Positions 7,944 through 15,905 are shown, counted from the first letter of the stretch. The stretch: DNA of 64,000 nt from JBCFBK01 sp038562555 (GCA_038562555.1 JBCFBK010000015.1:1-64000); one strand, 5' to 3'. The notes: generated by a model not told the origin, from the letters alone. A program made the numbers and translations.

Positions 7944-8828
7944 TTAGTTAAACACCACCGTCTTATTTTTATATACCAGCACTTTTCGTTGCAAGTGGTT
8001 AAACACAGCATTTGACAGAACGATTTTCTCCAGGTCACGGCCTTTTCTGATCAGGCTCTTAATCGTATCGACGTGGCTGCAGCGGGCGACATCCTGTGTG
8101 ATAATGGGTCCGGCATCCAGGTCGGTTGTAACGTAATGACTGGTGGCGCCAATCAGTTTGACACCTCTTTCGTGGGCGGCATGATAAGGCTTTGCTCCCG
8201 CAAATGCCGGCAGAAAGGAATGGTGGATATTAATGATCTTATTGGGATAATGGCCGACAAATTCGGCCGACAGAATTTGCATATAACGTGCCAGGACGAT
8301 AAAATCAACCTGTTTTTCCTTCAGAAGTTTTAGTTCTGACGCTTCCTGTTCCGCTTTATTTTCGTTCGTAACCTGAAAATAGTGAAATTCGATACCAAAA
8401 CGTTCCGCCACGGGTCTCATATCCTCATGGTTACTGATGATCACCGGAATTTCAACATCCCATTCTCCTGCCGTATAACGCGAAAGGATATCAAAGAGGC
8501 AATGAGACATGTTTGATACGAAAATGGCCATTCTTGGAATGTCTTTCGAAAAGTAGATTTTCCAGTCCATGTTCATTTTAACGGCGATCAATGTTTCAAA
8601 ATATTCGCCAATCCGGCTTACCGGGATGGCAAAATCTTCGAGTTCCCATTCCACCCGCATGTAGAAAATTTTCTGGGTACGGTCAACATACTGATCAAGA
8701 TTGATAATGTTACCGTTGTTTTTATTGAGAAATTCAGTAACTGTAGCCAGTATCCCCTGCTTATCAGGGCAGTGGATCAGCAGGATCGCCGTATTTTTTT
8801 TCTCCCGTAACGGTTTTATACTCTTCAT
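7944..8828 (-). CDS. purU: formyltetrahydrofolate deformylase
   Basis: Hydrolyses 10-formyl-tetrahydrofolate to formate and tetrahydrofolate, feeding formate-dependent purine synthesis and balancing the one-carbon pool. Residues about 12-90 form an ACT domain (ILLIHCPDKQGILATVTEFL). The formyltransferase-fold domain carries the catalytic set N200, H202 (INIHHSFLPAF) and D238 (TTDLDAGPI), spaced as in the GART/PurU family. Its place between hisB and hisH is odd; both neighbouring gaps contain heptad arrays. A link through AICAR, released by HisF and formylated with 10-formyl-THF, is possible but is inference. Confidence 0.95.
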   Translation of the reverse strand: MKSIKPLREKKNTAILLIHCPDKQGILATVTEFLNKNNGNIINLDQYVDRTQKIFYMRVEWELEDFAIPVSRIGEYFETLIAVKMNMDWKIYFSKDIPRMAIFVSNMSHCLFDILSRYTAGEWDVEIPVIISNHEDMRPVAERFGIEFHYFQVTNENKAEQEASELKLLKEKQVDFIVLARYMQILSAEFVGHYPNKIINIHHSFLPAFAGAKPYHAAHERGVKLIGATSHYVTTDLDAGPIITQDVARCSHVDTIKSLIRKGRDLEKIVLSNAVFNHLQRKVLVYKNKTVVFN

Positions 8829-8835
8829 TTATTTT

Positions 8836-8930
8836 TTAGCTTTTAGCTTTTAGCCGTTAGCTATTAGCTGTTACACACGTTAATTGTCTTTCTTTTTCCG
8901 GTTTCCCGTCTCCGTTCTCCGGTTTTCCTC
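8836..8930. repeat. heptad array between purU and hisB
   Basis: Six TTAGCNN words in exact phase at 8836-8877 (TTAGCTT twice, TTAGCCG, TTAGCTA, TTAGCTG, then a decayed TTACACA) and five NTCCGGT-type words at 8896-8930 (TTCCGGT, TTCCCGT, CTCCGTT, CTCCGGT, TTTCCTC). The second block runs into the hisB stop codon (8929-8931). Confidence 0.8.
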
Positions 8931-10050
8931 ATAAAGTTCCTTTCGTCGAGGGGAGTTCGAAATTGAAAACATCCTTCCTGATGGCCATTTTGATTGCCCG
9001 GGCCATTGCTTTGAAGATACCCTCAATTTTATGATGTTCATTCTGTCCCTCCGCCTTGATGTTGATGTTCGACAAAGAGGCATCGGCAAACGATTTAAAA
9101 AAATGAAAGAACATTTCGGTGGGCATTTCTCCGATTTTTTCCCGGTTGAAGGTTGCCTCCCAGACCAGCCAGGGGCGGCCGCCGAAGTCAATGACAACCT
9201 GCGCGAGGCAATCATCCATGGGCAGGCAGTAACCATACCGTTCAATACCCCGTTTGTCTCCCAGCGCCAGCCTGAAGGCCTCCCCGAGTGCGAGGGCTGT
9301 GTCCTCAATCGTGTGATGCTCATCAACTTCAAGATCTCCCTTCACCGTAATACTCAGGTCGACTCCAGAATGTCTGGCAATCTGGTCGAGCATGTGATCG
9401 AAAAATCCAAGGCCGGTATGCATATTTCCTTTACCGGTGCCGTCGAGATTAAGATCGATGCTGATTTTTGTTTCACGGGTATGGCGTTGCACGTGAGCTG
9501 TGCGCTCGGGCGCAGCCACCTTGGCATAAATTTCATCCCAGTTTTTAGTGATGAGCACGCAGCTTTGCTCCAGGCTCCTTTCTTTCAGCGGGCCACTCAT
9601 GGTACTTTCATTAAGGAGAATCCCCTTGGTCCCCAGGTTTTTGGCCAGTTCAATGTCGGTCAGCCTGTCGCCGATCACATAACTGTTTGACAGATCATAA
9701 CTGCCGTCGAGGTATTTCGTAAGCAGACCTGTGCGGGGTTTTCGGGTTGGTGCGTTATCGGCCGGAAATGACCGGTCGATCAGGATGTCGTGGAACAAGA
9801 CGCCTTCATTCTCAAAAGCTTTGAGCATCTTTTTTTGGACAGGCCAGAATGTTTCTTCCGGAAATGAAGTTGTTCCTAGCCCGTCCTGATTACTGACGAT
9901 AACCAGCTCATAATTCAGATTCCGGGCAATCAGAGACAGATTGCGGAAAACGCCCGGAATAAATTCAAGTTTTTCAAGCGAGTCGATCTGTTCATCGGCC
10001 GGCTCCACGATCAGGGTTCCGTCACGGTCAATAAATAAAGCCTTTTTCAT
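8929..10050 (-). CDS. hisB: histidinol-phosphatase / imidazoleglycerol-phosphate dehydratase
   Basis: Bifunctional enzyme for steps 7 and 9 of histidine synthesis. The N-terminal HAD-type phosphatase starts MKKALFIDRDGTL, with the phosphoryl-accepting D8 and acid/base D10. The dehydratase domain begins near residue 185 and carries both metal-binding patterns, FFDHMLDQIARHSG and DEHHTIEDTALALGEA, repeated later as NEHHKIEGIFKAMARA. Length 373 is slightly above the E. coli protein. Its 5' gap to hisC is 247 bp, long for an operon. Confidence 0.97.
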   Translation of the reverse strand: MKKALFIDRDGTLIVEPADEQIDSLEKLEFIPGVFRNLSLIARNLNYELVIVSNQDGLGTTSFPEETFWPVQKKMLKAFENEGVLFHDILIDRSFPADNAPTRKPRTGLLTKYLDGSYDLSNSYVIGDRLTDIELAKNLGTKGILLNESTMSGPLKERSLEQSCVLITKNWDEIYAKVAAPERTAHVQRHTRETKISIDLNLDGTGKGNMHTGLGFFDHMLDQIARHSGVDLSITVKGDLEVDEHHTIEDTALALGEAFRLALGDKRGIERYGYCLPMDDCLAQVVIDFGGRPWLVWEATFNREKIGEMPTEMFFHFFKSFADASLSNINIKAEGQNEHHKIEGIFKAMARAIKMAIRKDVFNFELPSTKGTL

Positions 10051-10297
10051 GTGTGAATAATTTGTTTTTTAAATTGCCACATAGAATAGCCATGATTGAA
10101 ACGTTCTTCTCATTTCGGTTGGCGCTTGCCAAATCATGGCTATTTCATCCGAAAATAATTTGCTTTTTATTGGTCGGATGGAATTCCCTTCTGGGATTTC
10201 CGCTTCGCTCCAATTCGCATGTGAGATTTTCATCCGTGTTTGTGTTTAGCGAACATGCTCGTTTCATGATAACCTGGATATTTAATATTGAATATTA
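10051..10297. other. hisC-hisB gap with a 13-bp inverted repeat
   Basis: No gene is supported here. AATAGCCATGATT at 10085-10097 is repeated inverted at 10132-10144 around a 34-base centre, and a second pair CATCCGA / TCGGATG follows in 10147-10180. The words TGAAACG and CGTTTCA near the two ends are also inverted. It could be a small non-coding mobile remnant or an mRNA processing hairpin in the operon transcript. An 82-codon plus-strand frame (10053-10301) looks accidental. Confidence 0.4.
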
Positions 10298-11353
10298 TTA
10301 AATGAGACTTTTTAATGTATCCAACAATATTTTGTTTTCTTCAGGCGATCCAACGGTCATGCGAAGGCTGTCAGAACAAAGGATCACTTTTGTCCGGTCC
10401 CGGACAATGATGCCGCGCTCAACCAGGAAATCATAGATTCCCCGGGCGTCGTGCATTTTTACCAGCAGGAAGTTCGCGTCTGAAGGATAGACTTTCACGA
10501 CAAACGGAAAGCCTGCGAGTTCTTTTGCCAGTCTTTCGCGTTCACTGATCAGCAGGTCCACCCAGCCGGCTTTTTCATCTTCGTTGCTGATCAGTTCCAC
10601 TGCTTTTTGCTGGGTAAGTATATTAATGTTATACGGGTATTTGATTTTATTGAGTATCCGGATGATCTCAGTAGAGGCAAAAGCCATCCCGAGACGGATG
10701 CCAGCCATTCCCCAGGCTTTTGAAAAAGTTTGCAGGATCACCAGGTTCGGGTGCTGTTCAAGATCAGGAAGAAGACTGGCCCCGGGGGCGAAATCAGTGT
10801 AAGCTTCATCCAGTACTACCAGTCCGCCGAAACTTTGGATCAGTTTCAGGATCTCGTTTTTATCCAGTAAATTGCCTGTCGGGTTGTTGGGTGAGCAAAG
10901 GAAGATCAGCTTTGTAAGGCCGTCGGATTTTTCGAGCAGTTCGGCGGCAAGAAAACTGTAGTCATCTTTCAGTTTTACTTTTCTCACCTCAATATTATTG
11001 ATATCGGCCGCCACCTGATACATACCGTAGGTGGGATCAATGGAGACCATATTGTCTGTGCCGGGCTCGCAAAATGCCCTGAAGAGCAGGTCGATCGGTT
11101 CGTCGCTGCCGTTGCCCAGAAAGATCTGTTCCGGCCGGCACTGCTTAATCGTGGCAATTTTTTCCTTTAGTTTCCGTTGTAACGGATCGGGGTACCTGTT
11201 GTAAGGCGCGTTGTAAGGATTTTCATTCGCATCGAGAAAAACCATGGCTTCGCCGGAATATTCGTCTCTGGCCGAGGAGTAGGGTTTCAGATTTTTTATA
11301 TTGTTTCGTAAAAGCTTTTCCAGTTCCATTTTTATTGATTTTAATCTGGCCAT
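10298..11353 (-). CDS. hisC: histidinol-phosphate aminotransferase
   Basis: PLP enzyme that converts imidazole-acetol phosphate and glutamate to histidinol phosphate. DANENPYNAPYNRYPDP at 41-57, the NGSDEPIDLLFRAF cofactor helix, the SPNNPTGN segment at 154-161, LDEAYTDF and the Schiff-base lysine K212 in TFSKAWGMAGIRLG are all present. The frame starts at ATG 11351-11353, overlapping the end of hisD by 13 bp. A second ATG, 24 bp downstream, gives MELEKLLRNNIKNLKPY, which looks more like the family N terminus; both remain possible. Confidence 0.96.
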   Translation of the reverse strand: MARLKSIKMELEKLLRNNIKNLKPYSSARDEYSGEAMVFLDANENPYNAPYNRYPDPLQRKLKEKIATIKQCRPEQIFLGNGSDEPIDLLFRAFCEPGTDNMVSIDPTYGMYQVAADINNIEVRKVKLKDDYSFLAAELLEKSDGLTKLIFLCSPNNPTGNLLDKNEILKLIQSFGGLVVLDEAYTDFAPGASLLPDLEQHPNLVILQTFSKAWGMAGIRLGMAFASTEIIRILNKIKYPYNINILTQQKAVELISNEDEKAGWVDLLISERERLAKELAGFPFVVKVYPSDANFLLVKMHDARGIYDFLVERGIIVRDRTKVILCSDSLRMTVGSPEENKILLDTLKSLI

Positions 11354-12645
11354 GAAGTCTGGCGTTCAAGTTCATTTATTCTGACCGTCACGGCGTTTTC
11401 ATGGGCGCCGAGCTGTTCAGCCCGCGCCATAGTTTGAATGACCGGACCAAGTTTCTGTATCCCTTCCTTTGAAATTTCCTGAAAGGTGATCTTTTTCAGA
11501 AAGCTGTCGAGGTTGACCCCGCTGAATGAGCGGGCCCAGCCATTCGTAGGGAGGGTATGATTGGTGCCTGATGCGTAATCTCCTGCGCTTTCGGGTGTGT
11601 AATTCCCCAGGAATACCGAGCCCGCATTGATGATTTTTTCGGCTATCTGCTGATAACCGTTCATGGAGATGATCAGATGCTCGGGAGCATAGGCATTGAT
11701 CAGATCGACCATTTCCCGCTCATTGTCAAGTACAATGCACACGCTGTTGTCCAATGCTTTCGTTGCGATAGTTTTCCTGGAAAGCTGGCCGAGTTGTTGC
11801 TGTAGCTCTTCTTCAACCTGATCGGCAAATGCGGATGAATCGGTGACCAGTACCACCTGCGAATCGGGTCCGTGTTCAGCCTGCGAAAGCAGATCGGAAG
11901 CCACGAATGCCGGTATGGCTGCTCCGTCGGCCATAACCGCTACTTCCGAAGGTCCGGCAGGCATATCAATAGCCACCTCACTTACGCTGAGGAGTTGCTT
12001 GGCTGCCATCACGTATTGGTTCCCCGGGCCGAAGATCTTGTCAACTTTGGGAACATTGCCTGCCCCGTAAGCCATGGCCCCGATCGCCTGAACTCCTCCG
12101 AGGCGGAAGATTTGAGTCAGTCCGATTGTTTTGGCGGCAAATAAAATGGCGGGATTGATTTTTCCCTGTTTGTCGGGCGGCGTACAAAGCACAATCTGCC
12201 TGCAGCCTGCTATTATTGCCGGTATACCCAGCATCAGCACAGTCGAGAAAAGAGGAGCTGATCCGCCCGGAACATACAGGCCGACTTTTTCGACCGGTAC
12301 AGCCTTTTGCCAGCAACGCACGCCGGGAGTCGTCTCGACTTGTTTGAGCTCAGGTAGCTGAATTTCATGAAACCGGCGGATGTTACGGGCGGCGGTTTCA
12401 ATGGCTTGCCTGAGATCGTCGCTGATCTGAGCGGCAGCCTGTTCCAGTTCTGCTTCACTGACGGCAAAATCACTGATCAGAATACCGTCGAATTGTTCGG
12501 TGAATTTCCTGACCGCTCTTTCTCCGTCCCTTTTGATTTCATCAAGGATGGCCTGCACTTTTCCCGTAAGGTCAGAAGCATCAAAGCCCGGTCGCTTCAG
12601 GATTCCGGCCCATGCTTTTCTTTCAGGGTTTGTATATCGTTTCAT
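11341..12645 (-). CDS. hisD: histidinol dehydrogenase
   Basis: Zinc-dependent enzyme that oxidises histidinol to histidine in two NAD steps. The 434-residue chain has GPGNQYVMAAKQLL, the substrate loop DMPAGPSEVAVMAD, the HGPDSQVVLVT region with an active-site histidine, and YAPEHLI with the second catalytic glutamate-histidine pair. It lies 81 bp after hisG and overlaps hisC by a few bases, so the two are probably translationally coupled. Confidence 0.97.
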   Translation of the reverse strand: MKRYTNPERKAWAGILKRPGFDASDLTGKVQAILDEIKRDGERAVRKFTEQFDGILISDFAVSEAELEQAAAQISDDLRQAIETAARNIRRFHEIQLPELKQVETTPGVRCWQKAVPVEKVGLYVPGGSAPLFSTVLMLGIPAIIAGCRQIVLCTPPDKQGKINPAILFAAKTIGLTQIFRLGGVQAIGAMAYGAGNVPKVDKIFGPGNQYVMAAKQLLSVSEVAIDMPAGPSEVAVMADGAAIPAFVASDLLSQAEHGPDSQVVLVTDSSAFADQVEEELQQQLGQLSRKTIATKALDNSVCIVLDNEREMVDLINAYAPEHLIISMNGYQQIAEKIINAGSVFLGNYTPESAGDYASGTNHTLPTNGWARSFSGVNLDSFLKKITFQEISKEGIQKLGPVIQTMARAEQLGAHENAVTVRINELERQTSWPD

Positions 12646-12704
12646 GAAATTCCAAAATTGTTAAAACTGTGAAATGGCCAAGCCGCTAAGTGGTTCTTAT
12701 CTTA

Positions 12705-12725
12705 CCAATAGCTAATAACTTTCCA
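12705..12725. repeat. short decayed heptad block 3' of hisG
   Basis: CCAATAG, CTAATAA and CTTTCCA are in 7-bp phase and resemble the reverse complement of the TTAGCNN family. The block ends 1 bp before the hisG stop codon (12727-12729). Confidence 0.4.
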
Positions 12726-12726
12726 G

Positions 12727-13584
12727 CTAAAAAATCATCTTTTCGATCGGGATCACCAAAATACCTTGTGCACCGGCCAGCTTGAGCTTCCCGATAATCT
12801 CCCAGAACTGGTTCTCGGCGATAACCGAATGAATCGAACTCCAGCCTTCTTCGGCCAGCGGAGTTACGGTCGGACTTTTCATGCCCGGAAGAATAGCCGA
12901 TATCTCCTGAATTTTATCGTTGGGCGCATTTAGCAGGATGTACTTTTTCCCTTCCGCCCGTTGTACCGATTCCATTCGGAAGATCAGTTCTTCCATCAGG
13001 GCCTTTTTTTCTTTGCTCAGCCCGGGATTTGCGATCAGCACAGCTTCGGAGGGCGTGACTACTTCGACTTCCTTTAGCCGGTTGCTGATCAGCGTGGATC
13101 CGGAACTCACGATATCAAAGATGGCGTCTGCCAGTCCGATCCCGGGAGCAATTTCCACCGAACCGGTGATGACATGGATTTCCGCATTCAACTTATTTTT
13201 ATTGAGAAAATCCTGCAGAATAACCGGATAGGAAGTCGCAATTTTCTTCCCGTTGAAGTAATTCAGTCCGGTGTACTCGTCCGATTTCGGAATAGCAAGA
13301 GACAGACGACATTTGCTGAAGCCGAGCCGCTTGGCAATAAGCACCTCTTTTTTCTTTTCCAGCATTTCGTTTTCGCCGACAATACCAATGTCGGCGACAC
13401 CATCGGCGACTGTTTGCGGAATGTCATCGTCGCGCAGGAAAAGCGCTTCGAGAGGAAAATTTTTTGCCTGTGCCAGGAGTTCCCGCCCGTTTAAGGAAAA
13501 TCGGATACCCGCTTCCCTGATCAGTTCCATTGAGTCTTCGTACAAACGCCCCTTGTTCTGAATGGCGATCTTCAGTTGTATCAT
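12727..13584 (-). CDS. hisG: ATP phosphoribosyltransferase, long form
   Basis: First enzyme of histidine synthesis: joins ATP and PRPP to give PR-ATP and is the usual site of feedback inhibition by histidine. At 285 residues it is the long type with its own C-terminal regulatory ACT-like domain (about 210-285, including SPTVTPLAEEGWSSIHSVI), so no HisZ partner is needed. LKIAIQNKGRL opens the chain, and GSVEIAPGIGLADAIFDIVSSG is the PRPP loop region. The gene follows directly on the attenuator; its ATG lies 15 bp after the terminator stem. Confidence 0.97.
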   Translation of the reverse strand: MIQLKIAIQNKGRLYEDSMELIREAGIRFSLNGRELLAQAKNFPLEALFLRDDDIPQTVADGVADIGIVGENEMLEKKKEVLIAKRLGFSKCRLSLAIPKSDEYTGLNYFNGKKIATSYPVILQDFLNKNKLNAEIHVITGSVEIAPGIGLADAIFDIVSSGSTLISNRLKEVEVVTPSEAVLIANPGLSKEKKALMEELIFRMESVQRAEGKKYILLNAPNDKIQEISAILPGMKSPTVTPLAEEGWSSIHSVIAENQFWEIIGKLKLAGAQGILVIPIEKMIF

Positions 13585-13599
13585 ATTTGTCTGATAAAT

Positions 13600-13632
13600 A
13601 AAGAAGGCTTACCTTGCGGGTAAGCCTTCTTT
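13600..13632 (-). terminator. his attenuator terminator
   Basis: On the minus strand AAAGAAGGCTTACC pairs perfectly with GGTAAGCCTTCTTT (13619-13632 with 13600-13613) around a 5-base loop, followed by ATTTAT. It stands between the leader peptide and hisG, so it must be controlled for the operon to be expressed. Confidence 0.85.
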
Positions 13633-13708
13633 GGGTTTATATTTTTTCAACAAAAACAAAAGAATTTACGGCCTACCGTCTAATAGGTTATTCCAATGAT
13701 GGCCGTAA
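13619..13708 (-). promoter_or_regulatory. his attenuator: pause helix and antiterminator
   Basis: Segment 1 (TTACGGCC on the minus strand, 13701-13708) overlaps the His codons and can pair with segment 2 (GGCCGTAA, 13666-13673). Segment 2 extended as GGTAGGCC (13670-13677) can pair with segment 3, GGCTTACC (13619-13626), the 5' arm of the terminator, with one G-U pair. The 1:2 and 2:3 helices exclude each other, and 2:3 excludes the terminator. A ribosome stalled at the His codons would cover segment 1 and favour 2:3, leaving the operon on. This is the classic amino-acid attenuation layout, read directly from the sequence. Confidence 0.8.
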
Positions 13709-13728
13709 TGTCCTTGTCCGTTAATCAT
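13666..13728 (-). CDS. hisL: his operon leader peptide, 20 residues
   Basis: ATG at 13726-13728 opens a 20-codon frame, MINGQGHYGHHWNNLLDGRP, ending TAA at 13666-13668. Three of its first eleven codons are CAT (His), two of them adjacent, and they lie over the first arm of the attenuator. The stop codon falls inside segment 2 of that structure, as expected for a peptide that senses charged tRNA-His. It is followed by the terminator and hisG. It has fewer His codons than the enterobacterial leader (three against seven). Promoter elements stand 21-51 bp upstream. Confidence 0.85.
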   Translation of the reverse strand: MINGQGHYGHHWNNLLDGRP

Positions 13729-13748
13729 GTCATTGCTAATTGGTGATG

Positions 13749-13779
13749 CAATGATAATGATAAAATGAAAGCGAGCAAA
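13749..13779 (-). promoter_or_regulatory. his operon promoter
   Basis: On the minus strand TTTG (13776-13779), a 19-bp spacer and TATCATTG (13749-13756; one mismatch to TAnnTTTG). The start site would be near 13742, about 14 bases before the leader peptide ATG. Confidence 0.75.
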
Positions 13780-13844
13780 AAAAAATGCTGATAAATTGAT
13801 ACGCTCAGACGATTATTTAAAATTAATTGATTTTTGATTCCGGC

Positions 13845-13877
13845 TTTGCAATCGATTGCATAATTTGTTTATCTTTG
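13845..13877 (+). promoter_or_regulatory. promoter of the GH105 gene
   Basis: TTTG (13845-13848), 21-bp spacer, TATCTTTG (13870-13877). The ATG at 13910 is 32 bp further on. Confidence 0.8.
13847..13860. promoter_or_regulatory. 14-bp palindromic operator, LacI-family type
   Basis: TGCAATCGATTGCA is a perfect palindrome with the central CG of LacI/PurR-family operators. It overlaps the end of the -33 box and fills the spacer of the GH105 promoter, a position suited to repression. No LacI-type regulator gene is in this window. Confidence 0.65.
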
Positions 13878-13909
13878 GGTTCATCAAATAACCTAAACAT
13901 TTTTGCCAG

Positions 13910-15004
13910 ATGAGAAGACTGACATTTTTGATTTTAATTGTTTTTTCGGTGACGATCGTGAGTGCGGCGAGTAAGCCTGGAAAGATATTTTCCGACAAGT
14001 ACATTAAGAAGACGATGGAGCGGGCTGCTTTGTGGCAGTTTGAACACCCGAAGCATAAGTTGTACGACTGGACAAACGGGGCTTTATATGCGGGTGTATT
14101 TGCGGCATGGGAGACCACCGGATCCAAAAAAATGTGGAAGAACATGATCGCGATGGGCGACTCGAACCAATGGAAAGCCGGACCCCGCCTGACGCACGCC
14201 GATGATTATGCAATTGGCCAGACTTATATCGACCTTTACCGCGTTACAGGCGATGGAAAGATGATTGAGCCCTTCCGTGAACGGGTGGATGAATTTATGG
14301 TTGCCCCATACAAAACGGGGGAACTTAATCCGATTACCTGGTGGTGGTGTGACGCCCTTTTTATGGCTCCTCCCGCCATGGTTAAGCTTGGGGTCACCGT
14401 GAATGATGAAAGATACCTGAAGCACAGTGACAAACTGTTTAGGGAGACTTACGACCTGCTTTACGATGAAGAGGAAGATCTGTTTGCCCGGGACATGAAA
14501 TATCAAACCACCTGGAAAGAACCTATTTCTGAAGCCAACGGTAAAAAGATTTTCTGGTCGCGGGGAAACGGTTGGGTAATGGGCGGCCTGGTCCGTGTTC
14601 TGGAGGAATTACCGAAAGATTATGAGCGCTATACGTTCTACGAAAATCTCTACAAGGAAATGGCTGCCCGCATTGCGGCGCTTCAGCAGGAGGATGGCTT
14701 GTGGCGGGCGAGTCTGCTTGATCCCGACAGCTATCCCGGTGGTGAAGCGAGCGGGTCAGGATTTTTCGTCTACGCTTTGGCCTGGGGAATTAACAATGGC
14801 CTTCTTGACCGGGATCAGTATCTTCCCGTGGTAAAAAAAGGATGGATCGGTTTAACAGGCCTGATCCAGCCTGACGGCCGCGTAGGATGGTGCCAGCCGG
14901 TTGGAGCTGACCCCCGGAAAAATTTCTCGGCCGAAAGCTGGGAAGTATATGGAACGGGGGCTTTTCTGCTTGCAGGCAGCGAAGTCATCAAAATAAAGTG
15001 GTAA
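13910..15004 (+). CDS. unsaturated glucuronyl/galacturonyl hydrolase, GH105 (GH88 clan)
   Basis: Probably releases 4,5-unsaturated uronic acid from the non-reducing end of oligosaccharides made by polysaccharide lyases, by vinyl-ether hydration. The 364-residue protein begins with a signal peptide (about 1-20). RLTHADDYAIGQTYIDLY at 94-110 and WWWCDALFMAPPAM, with the likely catalytic D148, are the family motifs; FWSRGNGWVMGGL and the final ESWEVYGTGAFLLAGSE also fit YteR-like enzymes. The substrate could be rhamnogalacturonan, but other uronic-acid glycans are equally possible. It has its own regulated promoter and a strong terminator, so it is not co-transcribed with the SusCD genes that follow. 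Confidence 0.88.
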   Translation: MRRLTFLILIVFSVTIVSAASKPGKIFSDKYIKKTMERAALWQFEHPKHKLYDWTNGALYAGVFAAWETTGSKKMWKNMIAMGDSNQWKAGPRLTHADDYAIGQTYIDLYRVTGDGKMIEPFRERVDEFMVAPYKTGELNPITWWWCDALFMAPPAMVKLGVTVNDERYLKHSDKLFRETYDLLYDEEEDLFARDMKYQTTWKEPISEANGKKIFWSRGNGWVMGGLVRVLEELPKDYERYTFYENLYKEMAARIAALQQEDGLWRASLLDPDSYPGGEASGSGFFVYALAWGINNGLLDRDQYLPVVKKGWIGLTGLIQPDGRVGWCQPVGADPRKNFSAESWEVYGTGAFLLAGSEVIKIKW

Positions 15005-15153
15005 CCAAATGGTTAAATAGCCTGACCCCGGATGCAACCAGGGGTATTCAATACCGTCAGAACAGGAAGTAGCAGGTGAAATCTTTACAGGAATACCACC
15101 CCGAAATGGATTGATAATCAGGGGAAATTTCATACTGTCTTGCAAAGAGCACG

Positions 15154-15184
15154 AAGGCCGGCGTATCAAAACGCCGGCCTTTTA
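15154..15184 (+). terminator. terminator after the GH105 gene
   Basis: AAGGCCGGCGT (15154-15164) pairs with ACGCCGGCCTT (15171-15181) around a 6-base loop, followed by TT. The 149 bp between the GH105 stop and this hairpin holds nothing I recognise. Confidence 0.9.
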
Positions 15185-15196
15185 GATTTCATACCG

Positions 15197-15228
15197 TTTG
15201 ATGTTCGTTGTAATATTCGTTACATTTG
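15197..15228 (+). promoter_or_regulatory. promoter of the ECF sigma gene
   Basis: TTTG (15197-15200), 20-bp spacer, TACATTTG (15221-15228). This is a housekeeping-type promoter and rules out the in-frame ATG at 15198 as the start; ATG 15249 is used instead. Confidence 0.8.
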
Positions 15229-15248
15229 GACTGAATTTTCAATGTAAA

Positions 15249-15845
15249 ATGGCAGAAATAAACATTGAACGGGCAGAAGAGAGATTAACAAGGAACGGAT
15301 TACAGGCTTTAATGAATTTATATTCCGAAAGCTTGTTTTTGTTCGTCCGCGGGATTGTGCGTAACAACGAGACGGCGGAAGAATTGGTCAGTGATGTCTT
15401 TGTCAAATTATGGAATAAAAGAGATGACTTTGCGGCCATCCGGAATATCAAATCCTACCTTTTTATTCTCGCCCGCAACGAGAGTATCTCCTTTATCCGG
15501 AAAAGCAAACGATTAAGAATCATAAATCTTGAAGAGGTCGATGATTATTACTTCGCACCCCTGGAAAACGATGGTTCTGAGTTGTTTGACCAGGAAATGA
15601 TCGATCGGATCAACGAGACGGTCGATTCCCTGCCGGTGAAATGTAAAATGGCGTTTAGCTTAGCTAAAATTAATGGGTTGAAATATAAGGAAATCGCTGA
15701 TATAATGAATATTTCGCCGCTGACCGTGAAGAATCATATCGCCTATGCCCTGGAAAAAATTTGTTCACAGATCGGCATATCCAGGAAGGGAAGCCCGGTT
15801 AACCGCGCTGATGTTTTTCTTTTTCTTTTCTCAAAAAATAATTAG
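15249..15845 (+). CDS. ECF-type RNA polymerase sigma factor (FecI-like)
   Basis: A 198-residue sigma factor that would direct RNA polymerase to the downstream FecR/SusCD genes. Region 2 covers about 20-90, with AEELVSDVFVKLWNKRDDF (core binding and -10 contact) and IKSYLFILARNESISFIRK. Region 4 covers about 130-180, with LPVKCKMAFSLAKINGLKYKEIADIM followed by the helix-turn-helix SPLTVKNHIAYALEKI. There is no other domain. It is followed at 60 bp by a FecR-type anti-sigma factor, the usual cell-surface signalling arrangement of Bacteroidota. Confidence 0.93.
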   Translation: MAEINIERAEERLTRNGLQALMNLYSESLFLFVRGIVRNNETAEELVSDVFVKLWNKRDDFAAIRNIKSYLFILARNESISFIRKSKRLRIINLEEVDDYYFAPLENDGSELFDQEMIDRINETVDSLPVKCKMAFSLAKINGLKYKEIADIMNISPLTVKNHIAYALEKICSQIGISRKGSPVNRADVFLFLFSKNN

Positions 15846-15876
15846 AATCTCTTCTAGTCCATTTTTTAAAAGTTGC

Positions 15877-15896
15877 GTCTTTAGCTATTGAAAGAC
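15877..15896 (+). promoter_or_regulatory. inverted repeat before fecR, possible ECF-dependent promoter
   Basis: GTCTTT and AAAGAC flank an 8-base centre, 10 bp before the fecR ATG. The embedded CGTCT resembles the CGTC-type -10 element of ECF sigma factors. No TAnnTTTG box lies here, which would fit control by the adjacent ECF factor. Only a hint. Confidence 0.35.
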
Positions 15897-15905
15897 ATAA
15901 GCAAC

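Noticed and set aside
10053..10301. 82-codon plus-strand frame in the hisC-hisB gap
   Set aside because: No promoter or ribosome-binding site, odd composition, and it runs over an inverted repeat inside a minus-strand operon.
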